A stretch of DNA of 64,000 nucleotides from Stenotrophomonas maltophilia (GTDB taxonomy: Bacteria > Pseudomonadota > Gammaproteobacteria > Xanthomonadales > Xanthomonadaceae): positions 1,047,000-1,110,999 of the forward strand of contig NZ_NEQV01000001.1 of NCBI RefSeq assembly GCF_002799245.1. The letters run 5' to 3'. Every line of letters starts with the position of its first letter. The stretch's first letter is position 1. A program made the translations under genes and the position numbers. Of the stretch, positions 9,008 to 17,777 are shown one piece after another. Under the pieces are notes generated by a model. It saw only the letters and a list, made by a program, of their open reading frames with translations, was not told the origin of the DNA and searched no databases.

Positions 9008-10315
9008 ATGCGCAATTTCGCCATCATCGGCAGTGGCCCCATGGGTCTCATGGCAGCCCTGGAGCTGCTCAAGCAGGGCCACAAGGTCGACATCTACGAG
9101 CGCGACGATCGTATCGGCGGCATGTCGGCCGACTTCGATTTCGACGGCCTGCGTATCGAGCGCTACTACCACTTCATCTGCAAGACCGACTATCCCCTGT
9201 TCAAGCTGCTCGACGAGCTGAAGATGTCTGACCGCCTGCACTGGACAGACACCAAGATGGGCTATTACTACCAGGGCAAGCTGCACAAGTGGGGCACGCC
9301 GTTCGCACTGCTCGGCTTCCCGCACCTGGGGCTGGTGGACAAGGTGCGCTATGCCCTGCATGTGATGCATACCAAGGGCATCCAGGACTGGACCGCGCTG
9401 GACAAGGAGAATGCACGCGACTGGATTACCCGCTGGATCGGCCCCAAGGCCTACAAGGTGATGTGGGAAAAGGCGTTCGCGTTGAAGTTCTTCGAATACC
9501 AGAACGACCTCTCCGCGTCCTGGATCGGCACCCGCATCAAGCGCGTGGCCCTGTCCCGCCGCAATCTGTTCAATGAAAGCATGGGCTACCTGGAAGGCGG
9601 TTCGGCCGTGCTGCTGGACCGGCTGGCCAACGAAGTGACCCGTCTTGGCGGACGCATCCTGCTTTCCCAGCCGATCGAGGAAGTCACGTCCCTGGACGGC
9701 AAGGTTACCGGCATCCGTACGCCGGACGGCCACCACGCCTATGAAGCGGTGGTTTCCACCGCGCCCATCCAGTACGTGCCCCAGATGGTTCCAGGCCTGC
9801 CGAAGGCATTTGCAGACAAGGTTGCGGCCATCGAGAACATCCCGGTGGCGTGCGTGATCCTGAAGCTGTCGCAGCCGGTCAGCGAGAACTTCTGGATGAA
9901 CATCAGCGATGACCGCATCACCATTCCCGGCCTGATTGAATACAGCAACCTCAACCCGGGCAAGGGACCTGGCGAACACATCGTGTACGCACCGTACTAC
10001 ATGCCCAAGACCCACCCGAAGTGGCAATGGAGCAACCAGCAGCTGATCGACGAGGTCATCAGCTACCTGCCCATGATCAATCCGGCATTCAAGCCGGAAT
10101 GGATCAAGGCGACCCATTGCCACCGCTACGAGTACGCGCAGACCATCTGCCCGCCGGGCTTCCAGGACATGCTGCCGCCGATGAAGACGCCCGTCGAAGG
10201 CTTCTACATGGCCGACACCGCTTACTACTATCCGGAGGATCGCTCGATCAACGAGAGCATCGCGGTGGGTAGTTCGCTTGCGCGCCTCGCCAGCACCGGA
10301 GCAGCTGAAGCGTGA
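9008..10315 (+). CDS. NAD(P)/FAD-dependent oxidoreductase (amine-oxidase-like fold)
   Basis: 435 residues. Residues 1-40 are an ADP-binding Rossmann fold: FAIIGSGPMGLMAALELL, then IYERDDRIGGMSADF, in the style of protoporphyrinogen-oxidase/UDP-galactopyranose-mutase-like flavoproteins. The C-terminus has GFYMADTAYYYPEDRSINES, matching the second FAD-contact segment of this superfamily. The ATG at 9008 lies 28 nt after the epimerase stop; the frame stays open upstream to 8915, inside the epimerase gene, so the shorter start is preferred. The stop overlaps the GtrA start (GTGA). It belongs to a group of uncharacterised oxidoreductases common in polysaccharide loci; the substrate cannot be read from the sequence. 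Confidence 0.82.
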   Translation: MRNFAIIGSGPMGLMAALELLKQGHKVDIYERDDRIGGMSADFDFDGLRIERYYHFICKTDYPLFKLLDELKMSDRLHWTDTKMGYYYQGKLHKWGTPFALLGFPHLGLVDKVRYALHVMHTKGIQDWTALDKENARDWITRWIGPKAYKVMWEKAFALKFFEYQNDLSASWIGTRIKRVALSRRNLFNESMGYLEGGSAVLLDRLANEVTRLGGRILLSQPIEEVTSLDGKVTGIRTPDGHHAYEAVVSTAPIQYVPQMVPGLPKAFADKVAAIENIPVACVILKLSQPVSENFWMNISDDRITIPGLIEYSNLNPGKGPGEHIVYAPYYMPKTHPKWQWSNQQLIDEVISYLPMINPAFKPEWIKATHCHRYEYAQTICPPGFQDMLPPMKTPVEGFYMADTAYYYPEDRSINESIAVGSSLARLASTGAAEA

Positions 10316-10737
10316 ACCAGCCAGCAGTTTCGCGCCAGTTCCTGTTGTTCCTGATCGCCGGCGGCACCGCCGCGGCGATCAACTTCGGGTCGCGCATCCT
10401 CTTCAGCCAGTACATGCACTATGTGCCTGCGATCGTGCTGGCCTACTGCCTGGGAATGATCACCGCTTTCACGCTCAACAAGCTCTTCGTTTTTGAGAAG
10501 GCCGGCAACCGTCTGCACCACCAGATCCTGTGGTTTGTCCTGATCAACCTGGCGGCCGTCGTACAGACCATCCTGATCAGCCTGCTGTTTGCCCGGTACG
10601 TCTTCCCGTGGTCGGGCATCGATTTCCACAACGAGACACTCGCTCACGGCATCGGCGTTGCCGTACCCGTAGTGACGAGCTATGTCGGCCATAAATACCT
10701 GTCGTTCGCCAAGGCAAAAGACTCACCCGCTCGATGA
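10312..10737 (+). CDS. GtrA family membrane protein (putative lipid-linked sugar flippase)
   Basis: 141 residues with four predicted transmembrane segments. GtrA-family features are FLIAGGTAAAINFGSR near the N-terminus, FTLNKLFVFEK in the middle, and TSYVGHKYLSF near the C-terminus. GtrA proteins are thought to flip polyprenyl-phosphate monosaccharides across the inner membrane for use by GT-C transferases. The GTG start at 10312 overlaps the upstream stop by 4 nt and its own TGA overlaps the next ATG. Position between the sugar-lipid synthesis genes and a GT-C-like transferase fits a flip-then-transfer sequence. Confidence 0.9.
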   Translation: MNQPAVSRQFLLFLIAGGTAAAINFGSRILFSQYMHYVPAIVLAYCLGMITAFTLNKLFVFEKAGNRLHHQILWFVLINLAAVVQTILISLLFARYVFPWSGIDFHNETLAHGIGVAVPVVTSYVGHKYLSFAKAKDSPAR

Positions 10738-12320
10738 AAACCCTCACTTCTGGCAACGCCCCCTCCCTGTCCATGCCGGGAGGGCGCCAACGCCGTAGCA
10801 TTGCCAGCCTCCTGCTGACCGTCCTGTCGATCGCGGTGCTTCTGGCACTGCATGTGGAGCTGCTGACCACCACGATCAACAAAAGCTTGTGCTGCTTCGA
10901 CGACTCCTCGTTCGCCGTGGTATCCAAGAACCTTGCCAGCGGCGATGGCTATCTGCTGACACTTGATTATGGCAATGTCGATCACAGTGGGCGCCTGTTC
11001 CATCCGGCGCTGGGCACGGGGCCCAGCGCGATCCTGGTCGGTGCGGCTGCCATCAAGGTCTTTGGAGCCAAGCCCTGGGCACCCGGCTTGATGCTGGTGC
11101 TGTTCAATGCACTTGTCCTGTCCTTCTGCATTGCCGTCATATCCCGACGGCTCGGCATTGCGCGCGCATCGAGCTACATCTGCCTTGTGGCGCTGGCCAG
11201 CATCGCAGTAACAACGCAGCATCATGAGCAGTGGTTCGCGTTCTTCGGCGAGGTCCAGTCACTGGCGCTGGTGTTGGCCAGCTTCGTGTTGATTGCCTAC
11301 GGAAACCGTTCACGCCTGAACCTGTTGGGTGCGGGCTTGCTGCTGGGCATGTCATTCCTGACCAAGGAGCTGTCCGCACTGTTCACTCTGCCGGTAGCCT
11401 TGCTGGCATTGGCCATGTTCCTCCGCGGCCCCGCGCGCCCCTGGCGCGTCCGCCTGGCAGAGTCGCTTGCGCCGCTGTTGCTGGTTGCTGCAGGCACCCT
11501 GCTGCCGATCGTGCTGTTTGAAGCCTATCGATTCCACGCCATGGGGGGTCTTGACGGCTGGCTTCAGAACTGGACGCAGCACATCGACTTCGTGAAGTCC
11601 CAAGGCATGGATGAGCGGGGTTTGGGCTTGTCTGCTCTTGTGGCAGAACGCCTGGCACTGTTCTCTTCCCGTTTCAGCATCGGCTTCATCGCGCTTTCCG
11701 TGTTGGCCCTGCTTGGCATCACCGCAACGTTGCTGACGGCGCGCGATCGCCGGCCGAAAGAGCTTGCCCTGCTGGTCGGCAGTGCCTGGTTGATCATGTC
11801 CTGCTACTGGTTGCTGCTCTCGCTCGGGTGGGCGCGGTACGCCTTCAACGTGATTCCGCTGGCATTTGCGTGCGCCGCGCTTCCCGTGCTGTCCATCTCC
11901 GGCCGCGAATCACGCCACGCCATTCTTCCAGGCGGCGTATTGGCGCTCCTGCTGGCCCTGCTGGTTCAGCCCACCTACCTCTATGCGCGGGAAACCTGGC
12001 TTCCGGCGGTACATCCCGCAACGCCCAGTGGATTGACCGACGCGCAGCAGCAGAACCGGCTTGAGGCTTACCTGCGCGGTTACCACGGAACGCTGTACAT
12101 CCCGTGGTGGGCCCATGGCGCAAGCATGGAGTATCGCCTTCCCGGCCACGCCCGGATGGCGGCCATTACCGCCTCTTCGGACAGTGAGGGATTGCTGCTG
12201 ATCGATACGACCTTGCCGTTGCCAGAAGGCAGCGACTGGGCGGCCTTCTATCCTCGTTGCACGCTCAAGGTCGAATTCGGCGAACGCTATCGCGTAGAGC
12301 ACTGCACCGCGAAGCCTTGA
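10734..12320 (+). CDS. Polytopic GT-C-like glycosyltransferase
   Basis: 528-residue integral membrane protein with roughly 10-12 hydrophobic helices in the first 420 residues and a short soluble C-terminal domain. After the first helix comes CCFDDSSFAVVSKNLASGDGY; an acidic pair in the first periplasmic loop is typical of GT-C enzymes using polyprenyl-phosphate sugars. It is the last gene of the rightward unit, overlapping gtrA (ATGA). Likely role: transfer of the lipid-linked pentose to LPS, pilin or another acceptor in the periplasm. The acceptor is unknown and I recognise no closer family. Base composition looks somewhat more AT-rich than etfBA, a possible sign of variable-locus origin. 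Confidence 0.75.
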   Translation: MKTLTSGNAPSLSMPGGRQRRSIASLLLTVLSIAVLLALHVELLTTTINKSLCCFDDSSFAVVSKNLASGDGYLLTLDYGNVDHSGRLFHPALGTGPSAILVGAAAIKVFGAKPWAPGLMLVLFNALVLSFCIAVISRRLGIARASSYICLVALASIAVTTQHHEQWFAFFGEVQSLALVLASFVLIAYGNRSRLNLLGAGLLLGMSFLTKELSALFTLPVALLALAMFLRGPARPWRVRLAESLAPLLLVAAGTLLPIVLFEAYRFHAMGGLDGWLQNWTQHIDFVKSQGMDERGLGLSALVAERLALFSSRFSIGFIALSVLALLGITATLLTARDRRPKELALLVGSAWLIMSCYWLLLSLGWARYAFNVIPLAFACAALPVLSISGRESRHAILPGGVLALLLALLVQPTYLYARETWLPAVHPATPSGLTDAQQQNRLEAYLRGYHGTLYIPWWAHGASMEYRLPGHARMAAITASSDSEGLLLIDTTLPLPEGSDWAAFYPRCTLKVEFGERYRVEHCTAKP

Positions 12321-12324
12321 TCCT

Positions 12325-12366
12325 CCCGCTACCCGCCACGTCCTTCCGGACGTGGTGGGCAGCGGG
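12325..12366. terminator. Inverted repeat between converging operons
   Basis: Stem arms CCCGCTACCCGCCACGTCC (12325-12343) and GGACGTGGTGGGCAGCGGG (12348-12366) pair over 19 bp with two G-U wobbles around a 4-nt loop. It lies 5 nt after the rightward operon stop and about 70 nt beyond the leftward operon stop. There is no clear T-tract on either side, so termination is inferred. A smaller stem, GTCCCAC/GTGGGAC (12429-12448), spans the stop codon of the leftward gene. Confidence 0.55.
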
Positions 12367-12436
12367 CCGCAGCGCATCCGTTCCGATGCCCTGCCGCCGC
12401 CAGCCAATCACCCCTCACCGGGGTAACCGTCCCACA

Positions 12437-13978
12437 TCAACGTGGGACGATGATCCTGCAATCAGCGGCAGGCAGTTCCCGCCCGCCCTCGGCGTATTCA
12501 CCCAGGATCTGCCGGTAGTAGCCCTCGCGCTCACCCGACCCAGCCAGCTGGTTGGGACAGTCCACCACGGCCCCCATGCGCCCACCACCGAGCAGGACGC
12601 TGTCGGGCTTGGCGATGGATGCATAGTGCTCCAGGGGCGCCCAGTCGGGCACCATCACCGCGCGACGGCTGGCCAGATAGGGCATCTCCGACGACCAGTC
12701 CATACCGAAGACGATGATCACATCGTCGGTGTTCGTGTTTTCCTTGACCACGCGGGCCACTTCGGAAAAGCGCGACGGCTGGAAGGCACCCTGCATCATG
12801 GGCAGGAAATGACCATGCATGTACCAGATGCTGAGAGCAGACAGACCAAGTGCCGCAGCACTGCCCAGCATGACACCCCTGTGACCGGCGACTGACACCC
12901 CAAGCCACCACAGCAGCAGACCGACGATGGAAGTCGCAAAGACCTGGTTCGCCGTCTGGTAGTAATCGTGGACGAAGTGGAGGTTGGTGAAGGACATGAA
13001 CGGGATGACGTAGGCTGCCAGAAGCAGTCCCACCGCCACCCGCGTGCGCGGCACCACCAGGCCAAGCAGTACCACGAGCAGGAACAGGTAGGTGGAACCG
13101 AACAGGTCGGCGAAACGCTTGTCCACGAAGACCTTCTTCCATACCGCCGGGTCCAGGCGTTGGGCCAACGTCCCGTAGTTCCAGTTGCCGAGGGCGGCCG
13201 ATGTGAGCGATGCACCCAGCGGTGTCTGGGACTTCATCGCATCGGCATGACCCAGCCATGCAACCAGCACAACCAGCGCCGCAACCGCCGAGGCAGCTCC
13301 CCAGCCAATCAGCCTCGCATGCGCGGAAATCCACGCGTAGCGCCAGCCCTGCTCCCGCAGTACCACCCACGCGAACGCCAGCGCAACGAACACCGCGAAT
13401 CCATAGAAGGTGGTCACCTTGACCAGCGCAGCGAGGATGGCAGCGATGACGGCAAGCAACCCGTAGTGGTGTCCGCCACCACGCCAGACGCGGCAGATGG
13501 CCCACACGAACAGCAGTCCGAAGAATACCGCCGTGGACTCGATCATCACCGACCGAGCCCAGAACAACGCGAGCGGTGAAACAGCAAATGCGCCCGCAAT
13601 GCAGGTCGCCATCGCCCGTTCGGCACGGACCTCAAGCACGATCCGGTAGACCATCCAGACCGAGGCAATCTGGAACAACACAGACACCAATCGACCACTG
13701 CGATCAGTACCCAGGCCAGTCACCGCCGAAATCAATGCCGAAAGCCCCTGGAACAATGGAAACTCGAAGGGGATCGACCACGGAGCACCAGCGACAGGCG
13801 TGATGTAGTCGAAGAACGAGCCGCCGCGCGCGAGCCATTCGGTGGACAGCGCTGTCTGCGCCTGACGGAATCCAAAGGCATCGACAATCGGCATCGACCA
13901 GCTGTACCAGGTCGCCCATACCAACAGAACGGTCGAACAAGCCAGAAGGATCTGGCCCGGCAGAGCGGTTCGCTTCAT
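12437..13978 (-). CDS. GT39-like (GT-C) membrane glycosyltransferase
   Basis: 513 residues, polytopic, about 11 hydrophobic helices over residues 10-390 and a periplasmic C-terminal domain. The first loop has MPIVDAFGFRQAQTA with the Asp and FRQAQTA motif common in ArnT/PMT-like membrane transferases, and a later loop carries SVMIES. It would transfer a sugar from a polyprenyl-phosphate donor at the periplasmic face. It is the distal gene of the leftward O-antigen operon, starting at the ATG at 13978, 79 nt after the lipoprotein stop. Together with the GT-C enzyme ending at 12320 this gives the locus two periplasmic transferases on opposite strands. Donor and acceptor are unknown. Confidence 0.8.
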   Translation of the reverse strand: MKRTALPGQILLACSTVLLVWATWYSWSMPIVDAFGFRQAQTALSTEWLARGGSFFDYITPVAGAPWSIPFEFPLFQGLSALISAVTGLGTDRSGRLVSVLFQIASVWMVYRIVLEVRAERAMATCIAGAFAVSPLALFWARSVMIESTAVFFGLLFVWAICRVWRGGGHHYGLLAVIAAILAALVKVTTFYGFAVFVALAFAWVVLREQGWRYAWISAHARLIGWGAASAVAALVVLVAWLGHADAMKSQTPLGASLTSAALGNWNYGTLAQRLDPAVWKKVFVDKRFADLFGSTYLFLLVVLLGLVVPRTRVAVGLLLAAYVIPFMSFTNLHFVHDYYQTANQVFATSIVGLLLWWLGVSVAGHRGVMLGSAAALGLSALSIWYMHGHFLPMMQGAFQPSRFSEVARVVKENTNTDDVIIVFGMDWSSEMPYLASRRAVMVPDWAPLEHYASIAKPDSVLLGGGRMGAVVDCPNQLAGSGEREGYYRQILGEYAEGGRELPAADCRIIVPR

Positions 13979-14057
13979 GAAACTCTCCTGAAATCATGCA
14001 ATGCACAGCGGTGCATGCGGCCTCCCGCCGCAGCGCGACGGGAGGCGAATGGCAAGG

Positions 14058-14615
14058 TCAGAACTTCAGCCTGCGCCCATTGTCGCAATTGAACTGAATC
14101 CCATCCCCCAGCAGGACGTGATACACGCCCTGCGGCAATGCCGACAGGTCCATGAGCACTCGGAACCCACCCCGCTTCAATGCAGGAACACCCCTGTCTT
14201 CGGCAACGTCAGGCCGTGGAGTGTTGTAGGTGATCGGAACCGTCCATGTCCGCGTGCCGCCTTCCTGCTTGAGAACCACCATCGGCGACTGCGACAGATC
14301 GCCTGCTGCCGCGCCCCCCATCCAGCCCCCGAGCATCACGTTCCCCGGGTTGGCCGGAACGTAGTACGGCTCGGCACCGAAGGGGTGGTTGTCGAGTGAC
14401 TCGAGGTTGCACAGGCTGAACGGCTGACTGGGCTGCGCAGCCTGCGCGGTGTCGAGTTCCGTTGCGTTCTGCAGGACGGGAATACTCGGCAGAATGCTCT
14501 CGGCTGCATTCGGATCAGGAACCTGGGGACCCTCCGGGACCTTGCACGAAGTAACCAGCAAGGCGACCGAAGCGACTCCCATGTACCGGAGGCAGAGCGA
14601 TTGCATTCTGTTCAT
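14058..14615 (-). CDS. Hypothetical lipoprotein in O-antigen operon
   Basis: 185 residues. The N-terminus has a basic start, a hydrophobic core and LLVTSC, a good lipobox with Cys at about residue 24, so export and lipidation are likely. The mature part begins with a Pro-rich linker (VPEGPQVPDPN) and continues into an unrecognised domain containing GGWMGGAAAGDLS and a C-terminal segment rich in beta-type residues. Residue +2 is Lys, not Asp, so outer-membrane sorting is more likely than inner-membrane retention. It sits 12 nt after the PhyH stop and before a GT-C gene. I recognise no family; a role in polysaccharide modification or anchoring is only contextual inference. Confidence 0.75.
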   Translation of the reverse strand: MNRMQSLCLRYMGVASVALLVTSCKVPEGPQVPDPNAAESILPSIPVLQNATELDTAQAAQPSQPFSLCNLESLDNHPFGAEPYYVPANPGNVMLGGWMGGAAAGDLSQSPMVVLKQEGGTRTWTVPITYNTPRPDVAEDRGVPALKRGGFRVLMDLSALPQGVYHVLLGDGIQFNCDNGRRLKF

Positions 14616-14627
14616 GTCGGCACCTGA

Positions 14628-15587
14628 TCAGACGCGGCTCGGAAGCTGCTTGAGATCGTGCTGCCACGAGTATTCGAAGACGTACCCGCCGTGCGCATCG
14701 GAAATGTATCCGGACTTCGGCGCACCCGGCTTCAGGTGATGCGGAGGATAGGCCTGCAACGAGGTGTAATGCGTCACGTAGGACTTGCGGGTCAGCATGT
14801 CATCGGTGATGCGGGTACCTTCATGCGACAGATTGCCATGCCATACCAGCACGTCTCCCTTCTTCGGGCAGTACACGATCGGCTCGATCGCCTTTTCCTT
14901 CATCTGCGCGGCAAGGTAGACACTGAGTTCATCCGGCTGGCGGACGCTGTCCGGCTCGAACAATACCGACCCGTTGCCCCAGTCGAAGAAACCGGACTTG
15001 TCCACGCGGTGCGAGCCGGGGTAGTAGGCCAGGGGGCCTGAAGCCGGATCGATGTCCTCAAGCGGGATCCAGCTTGCAGCAAGGTGTGCAACCGGGTCCT
15101 GGCAACGGACATAGGGATAATCGATATGCACCGGCTGCTGGCTGCCCTTGTAGAAGGTCAGCGACTGCATCGCGCAGGCCGGCCCGCCGAAGACATGACG
15201 GAGGAAGACCGCGACGTGACGGGTCAGGCTCAATTCTGCCGCGACACGGGAAATGGTATGGATGCTGTTGAACTTCAGACCGGAAAAATCGAGCTCTTCC
15301 GCTGTGAGATCGCGAATGTGCTTCTGGACACCGCGAACCTCGACGTTCAGGTCGAAGTCGAGGAAATTCCTGCGCAGGTGCTCGATGTCATTCTCCAACG
15401 CATCGATCAGGCTGCGATTGACCACGTCCTTGAACAACACGACGCCGTTCTCATGCCAGTTCTTCAACGACTCGCGAAGGTCAAAGTCCAGCTGCTCGCT
15501 GACCTTGGCCACGTAAGCATCAATCGCAGGATTGTCCAGATCCAGCCAAGGACGGCCAGCCAGCCATTTGTTCGCGTCGTACAACAT
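14628..15587 (-). CDS. Phytanoyl-CoA dioxygenase (PhyH) family protein
   Basis: 319 residues; Fe(II)/2-oxoglutarate-dependent oxygenase fold. The facial triad is visible as HIDYPY (HxD) around residue 173 and a distal His in HGNLSHEGTRI around residue 250, with an Arg near it for 2-oxoglutarate binding. PhyH proteins in polysaccharide loci probably hydroxylate or oxidise a sugar, lipid or amino-acyl substituent; none is identifiable here. The gene starts at the ATG at 15587, about 100 nt after the acyltransferase stop, and runs straight into the lipoprotein gene. The fold assignment is firm, the substrate unknown. Confidence 0.85.
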   Translation of the reverse strand: MLYDANKWLAGRPWLDLDNPAIDAYVAKVSEQLDFDLRESLKNWHENGVVLFKDVVNRSLIDALENDIEHLRRNFLDFDLNVEVRGVQKHIRDLTAEELDFSGLKFNSIHTISRVAAELSLTRHVAVFLRHVFGGPACAMQSLTFYKGSQQPVHIDYPYVRCQDPVAHLAASWIPLEDIDPASGPLAYYPGSHRVDKSGFFDWGNGSVLFEPDSVRQPDELSVYLAAQMKEKAIEPIVYCPKKGDVLVWHGNLSHEGTRITDDMLTRKSYVTHYTSLQAYPPHHLKPGAPKSGYISDAHGGYVFEYSWQHDLKQLPSRV

Positions 15588-15689
15588 TACTGCTCCAGGG
15601 AAATTCGGGGTGACTCCTGCTCATGCCCCCAATCTGATGGTGCCGGGCAGGTCCTTGTTGCTTCCGGTCCGGCATCCTCCGCCGGGCCA

Positions 15690-16835
15690 CTATCGTCTCA
15701 CAACCGCAGCCTGACCGGCCGGTTGCTTCCACCAACGCTCCTCCAGCGCCCTGCCCAGGCGGATGCCCGGCAACTCGATGAACCGATAACCCAGCCAGGC
15801 CAGGGGCAACATAATGCTGAAAGTCAGCAGGGTGCAGGCCAGGAAGGAAAGGGTCACCGGATGCTGGCCGGCGTAGATCCACCGGTAAACCGGCATCAGC
15901 AGGACCACCACCGGAGGGTGCATCAGATAGAGGGAGTAGCTGATCTTGCCCAGGAATGCAGTGAACCGGTTCACCAGCAGCTGCCAGGGGGCCTGCGCCA
16001 GGCCCGCGAAGATCAACCCATAGGCCACGCCCTGCAGGTAATACGGCATTCCCAGCAGATTGGGCAGCCACCCACGAATCAGTGCAAGGAAAGTAAAAAC
16101 GCCGGCAACGAGCATCATCGTGCCCTTCGACCGCCGCTCCGGATCGGCCGGATCCAGCCTGACATACCAGAAATAGAGCAGGCCACCTACCGCGAAGATC
16201 GGCAGATGCCGTAATACGCTCCACTGCTCGATCGACTCACGCCACCCCGCCGGCAACACCACAAGGTCCAGTGCCGCCAGAGTCAGGTACCAGAGCAGCA
16301 GCATGGCAAACACCATCGCGACTGCCGAATACAGATTCCGCACGCGGGCATATATCAGCGGAAACACGGCGTAGAAGATCATCTCCACGCCGATGGTCCA
16401 ACCCGCCCAGACGATACCTTCCTGACGGAGCGGGAAGAAGTTGAACACGAACAGGACCGACGCCATCACTCCTTGCAGGGAATGGTGGTTGTCGAACATC
16501 CATGCATCGCGAAGAACGGTCACGGCGATCATGAAGTAGAACAGCGGGGCGATACGCAGGAAGCGATGTAGATAGAACGCCTTCAACGGAGCCCCGCCCG
16601 CCTGGCGCAGCGGCATGGTGTAGTAGAGCGAGAACGCGCTGACGATGAAGAACAGGGTGACGCCGGTCCCTCCCATCAACGTGAACGTCTCGGCCCAGCG
16701 CGGCAGCAGCAGCTGGGGCTGCGGGATAAGCGCCATGTGGTAGATGACGACATAGGCCGCAGCCAGTCCCCGCAGGCTGTCCAGAAACACCAGCCGCTGC
16801 TTTCCGCTCACGTCGGCAGAGTTGAATCCCTTCAT
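15690..16835 (-). CDS. Acyltransferase 3 family protein (O-acetylase type)
   Basis: 381-residue inner-membrane protein with about ten transmembrane helices. The family signature lies at the N-terminus: FLDSLRGLAAAYVVIYHMAL, with the conserved Arg and His that form the active centre of OafA-like acyltransferases. These enzymes move acetyl groups from cytoplasmic acetyl-CoA to sugars. GGGAGT precedes the ATG by a few bases. No SGNH periplasmic domain follows, so it is the short form. Expected function: O-acetylation of O-antigen or capsule sugars. It starts about 20 nt after the upstream methyltransferase stop. Confidence 0.9.
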   Translation of the reverse strand: MKGFNSADVSGKQRLVFLDSLRGLAAAYVVIYHMALIPQPQLLLPRWAETFTLMGGTGVTLFFIVSAFSLYYTMPLRQAGGAPLKAFYLHRFLRIAPLFYFMIAVTVLRDAWMFDNHHSLQGVMASVLFVFNFFPLRQEGIVWAGWTIGVEMIFYAVFPLIYARVRNLYSAVAMVFAMLLLWYLTLAALDLVVLPAGWRESIEQWSVLRHLPIFAVGGLLYFWYVRLDPADPERRSKGTMMLVAGVFTFLALIRGWLPNLLGMPYYLQGVAYGLIFAGLAQAPWQLLVNRFTAFLGKISYSLYLMHPPVVVLLMPVYRWIYAGQHPVTLSFLACTLLTFSIMLPLAWLGYRFIELPGIRLGRALEERWWKQPAGQAAVVRR

Positions 16836-16856
16836 TGTTACTCCCTGATCAGTCTG

Positions 16857-17741
16857 TCAGCGGACTGCTTTGATGACCACCGGCAGCATAAGAAAATCGT
16901 CGCCGTACCGGTAGTTGTTGGTGACCATTCCCGCATACGGCGCGTAGGAAAGGCCAAACTGGACGCTACGGAAACCAGCATCCAGAAGCAGTTCCGGGAG
17001 ATCGGCACCAAAGCTGTTGAAGGTGTAGACGCCTTCCGGCCGCAACCCGTCACCGTGCATTTCGGTCGGCAGGAATTCGTGCAGGACACCGTCCGCGTCG
17101 AGCCGTCCGCGTACCAGGGTCTGCGGCAGCCAGGGGAACCAGGGGACATTGAACAGCAGGATGCCATCCTCTTTCAGTACGCGACCGCATTGACGCAGTG
17201 CTTTCGAAGCATCCGGCACGTGCTCGAGAACGTCGTTGTGCAGGATCCCGTCCAGCTCTCCATCGGCAAACGACAATGCCTGCATGTCCTGATGGATCGC
17301 ATGTCGGGGCTGTTCCTCCTGCCCCTCCCTGCCCGGGAACTCGTAGATCATGCCGCTCAGCGCGGCCGGATCATGGAACTCCGAAAGACGGCAGTCCCGC
17401 CAGGTCGCCGCGCAGTAACGCCCCAGTGGGCTGAATGCCTCCAGCAGCGCCAGCTTCGCGTCATCGGCAAACAGGCGCCTGGCCGCGATGAACAACTGCC
17501 TGGAGCGTGCGTTCAATCCGCAGCGTTGGCAAACCAGTCCCTCGCGAAGATTGACATCGTCGCCGAACATCGCGCCGCCATTGACCGCCATGTCCACGAC
17601 ATGGCGGCAATGCACGCAGTAGCCTTCGAACACCGGCCTGGCCGCAATCGCCGCATCGATTTCGCGCATGTCGTCCAGTTGATCCTGGACCGCAGTGGTC
17701 AGCGATGCTACCGAGTCGTACCACATCCAGCTGGGATACAT
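16857..17741 (-). CDS. Class I SAM-dependent methyltransferase with N-terminal Cys-rich module
   Basis: 294 residues. Residues about 40-80 contain CVHC and CQRCGLNARSR, a CxxC...CxxC pair resembling a zinc ribbon. The rest is a class I methyltransferase: LLEAFSPLG near residue 100 is in the motif-I position although the canonical GxGxG is missing, and LDGILHNDVLEHVPD near residue 160 followed by LKEDGILLFNVPW matches motifs II-III. Such two-part enzymes occur in surface-glycan loci. Because the SAM glycine loop is atypical, methyl transfer is likely but not certain. It lies 36 nt after the epimerase stop. Confidence 0.75.
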   Translation of the reverse strand: MYPSWMWYDSVASLTTAVQDQLDDMREIDAAIAARPVFEGYCVHCRHVVDMAVNGGAMFGDDVNLREGLVCQRCGLNARSRQLFIAARRLFADDAKLALLEAFSPLGRYCAATWRDCRLSEFHDPAALSGMIYEFPGREGQEEQPRHAIHQDMQALSFADGELDGILHNDVLEHVPDASKALRQCGRVLKEDGILLFNVPWFPWLPQTLVRGRLDADGVLHEFLPTEMHGDGLRPEGVYTFNSFGADLPELLLDAGFRSVQFGLSYAPYAGMVTNNYRYGDDFLMLPVVIKAVR

Positions 17742-17777
17742 TCCGTCTCCTTGCGCTGCAGGGCCGGAGAGGTACGC

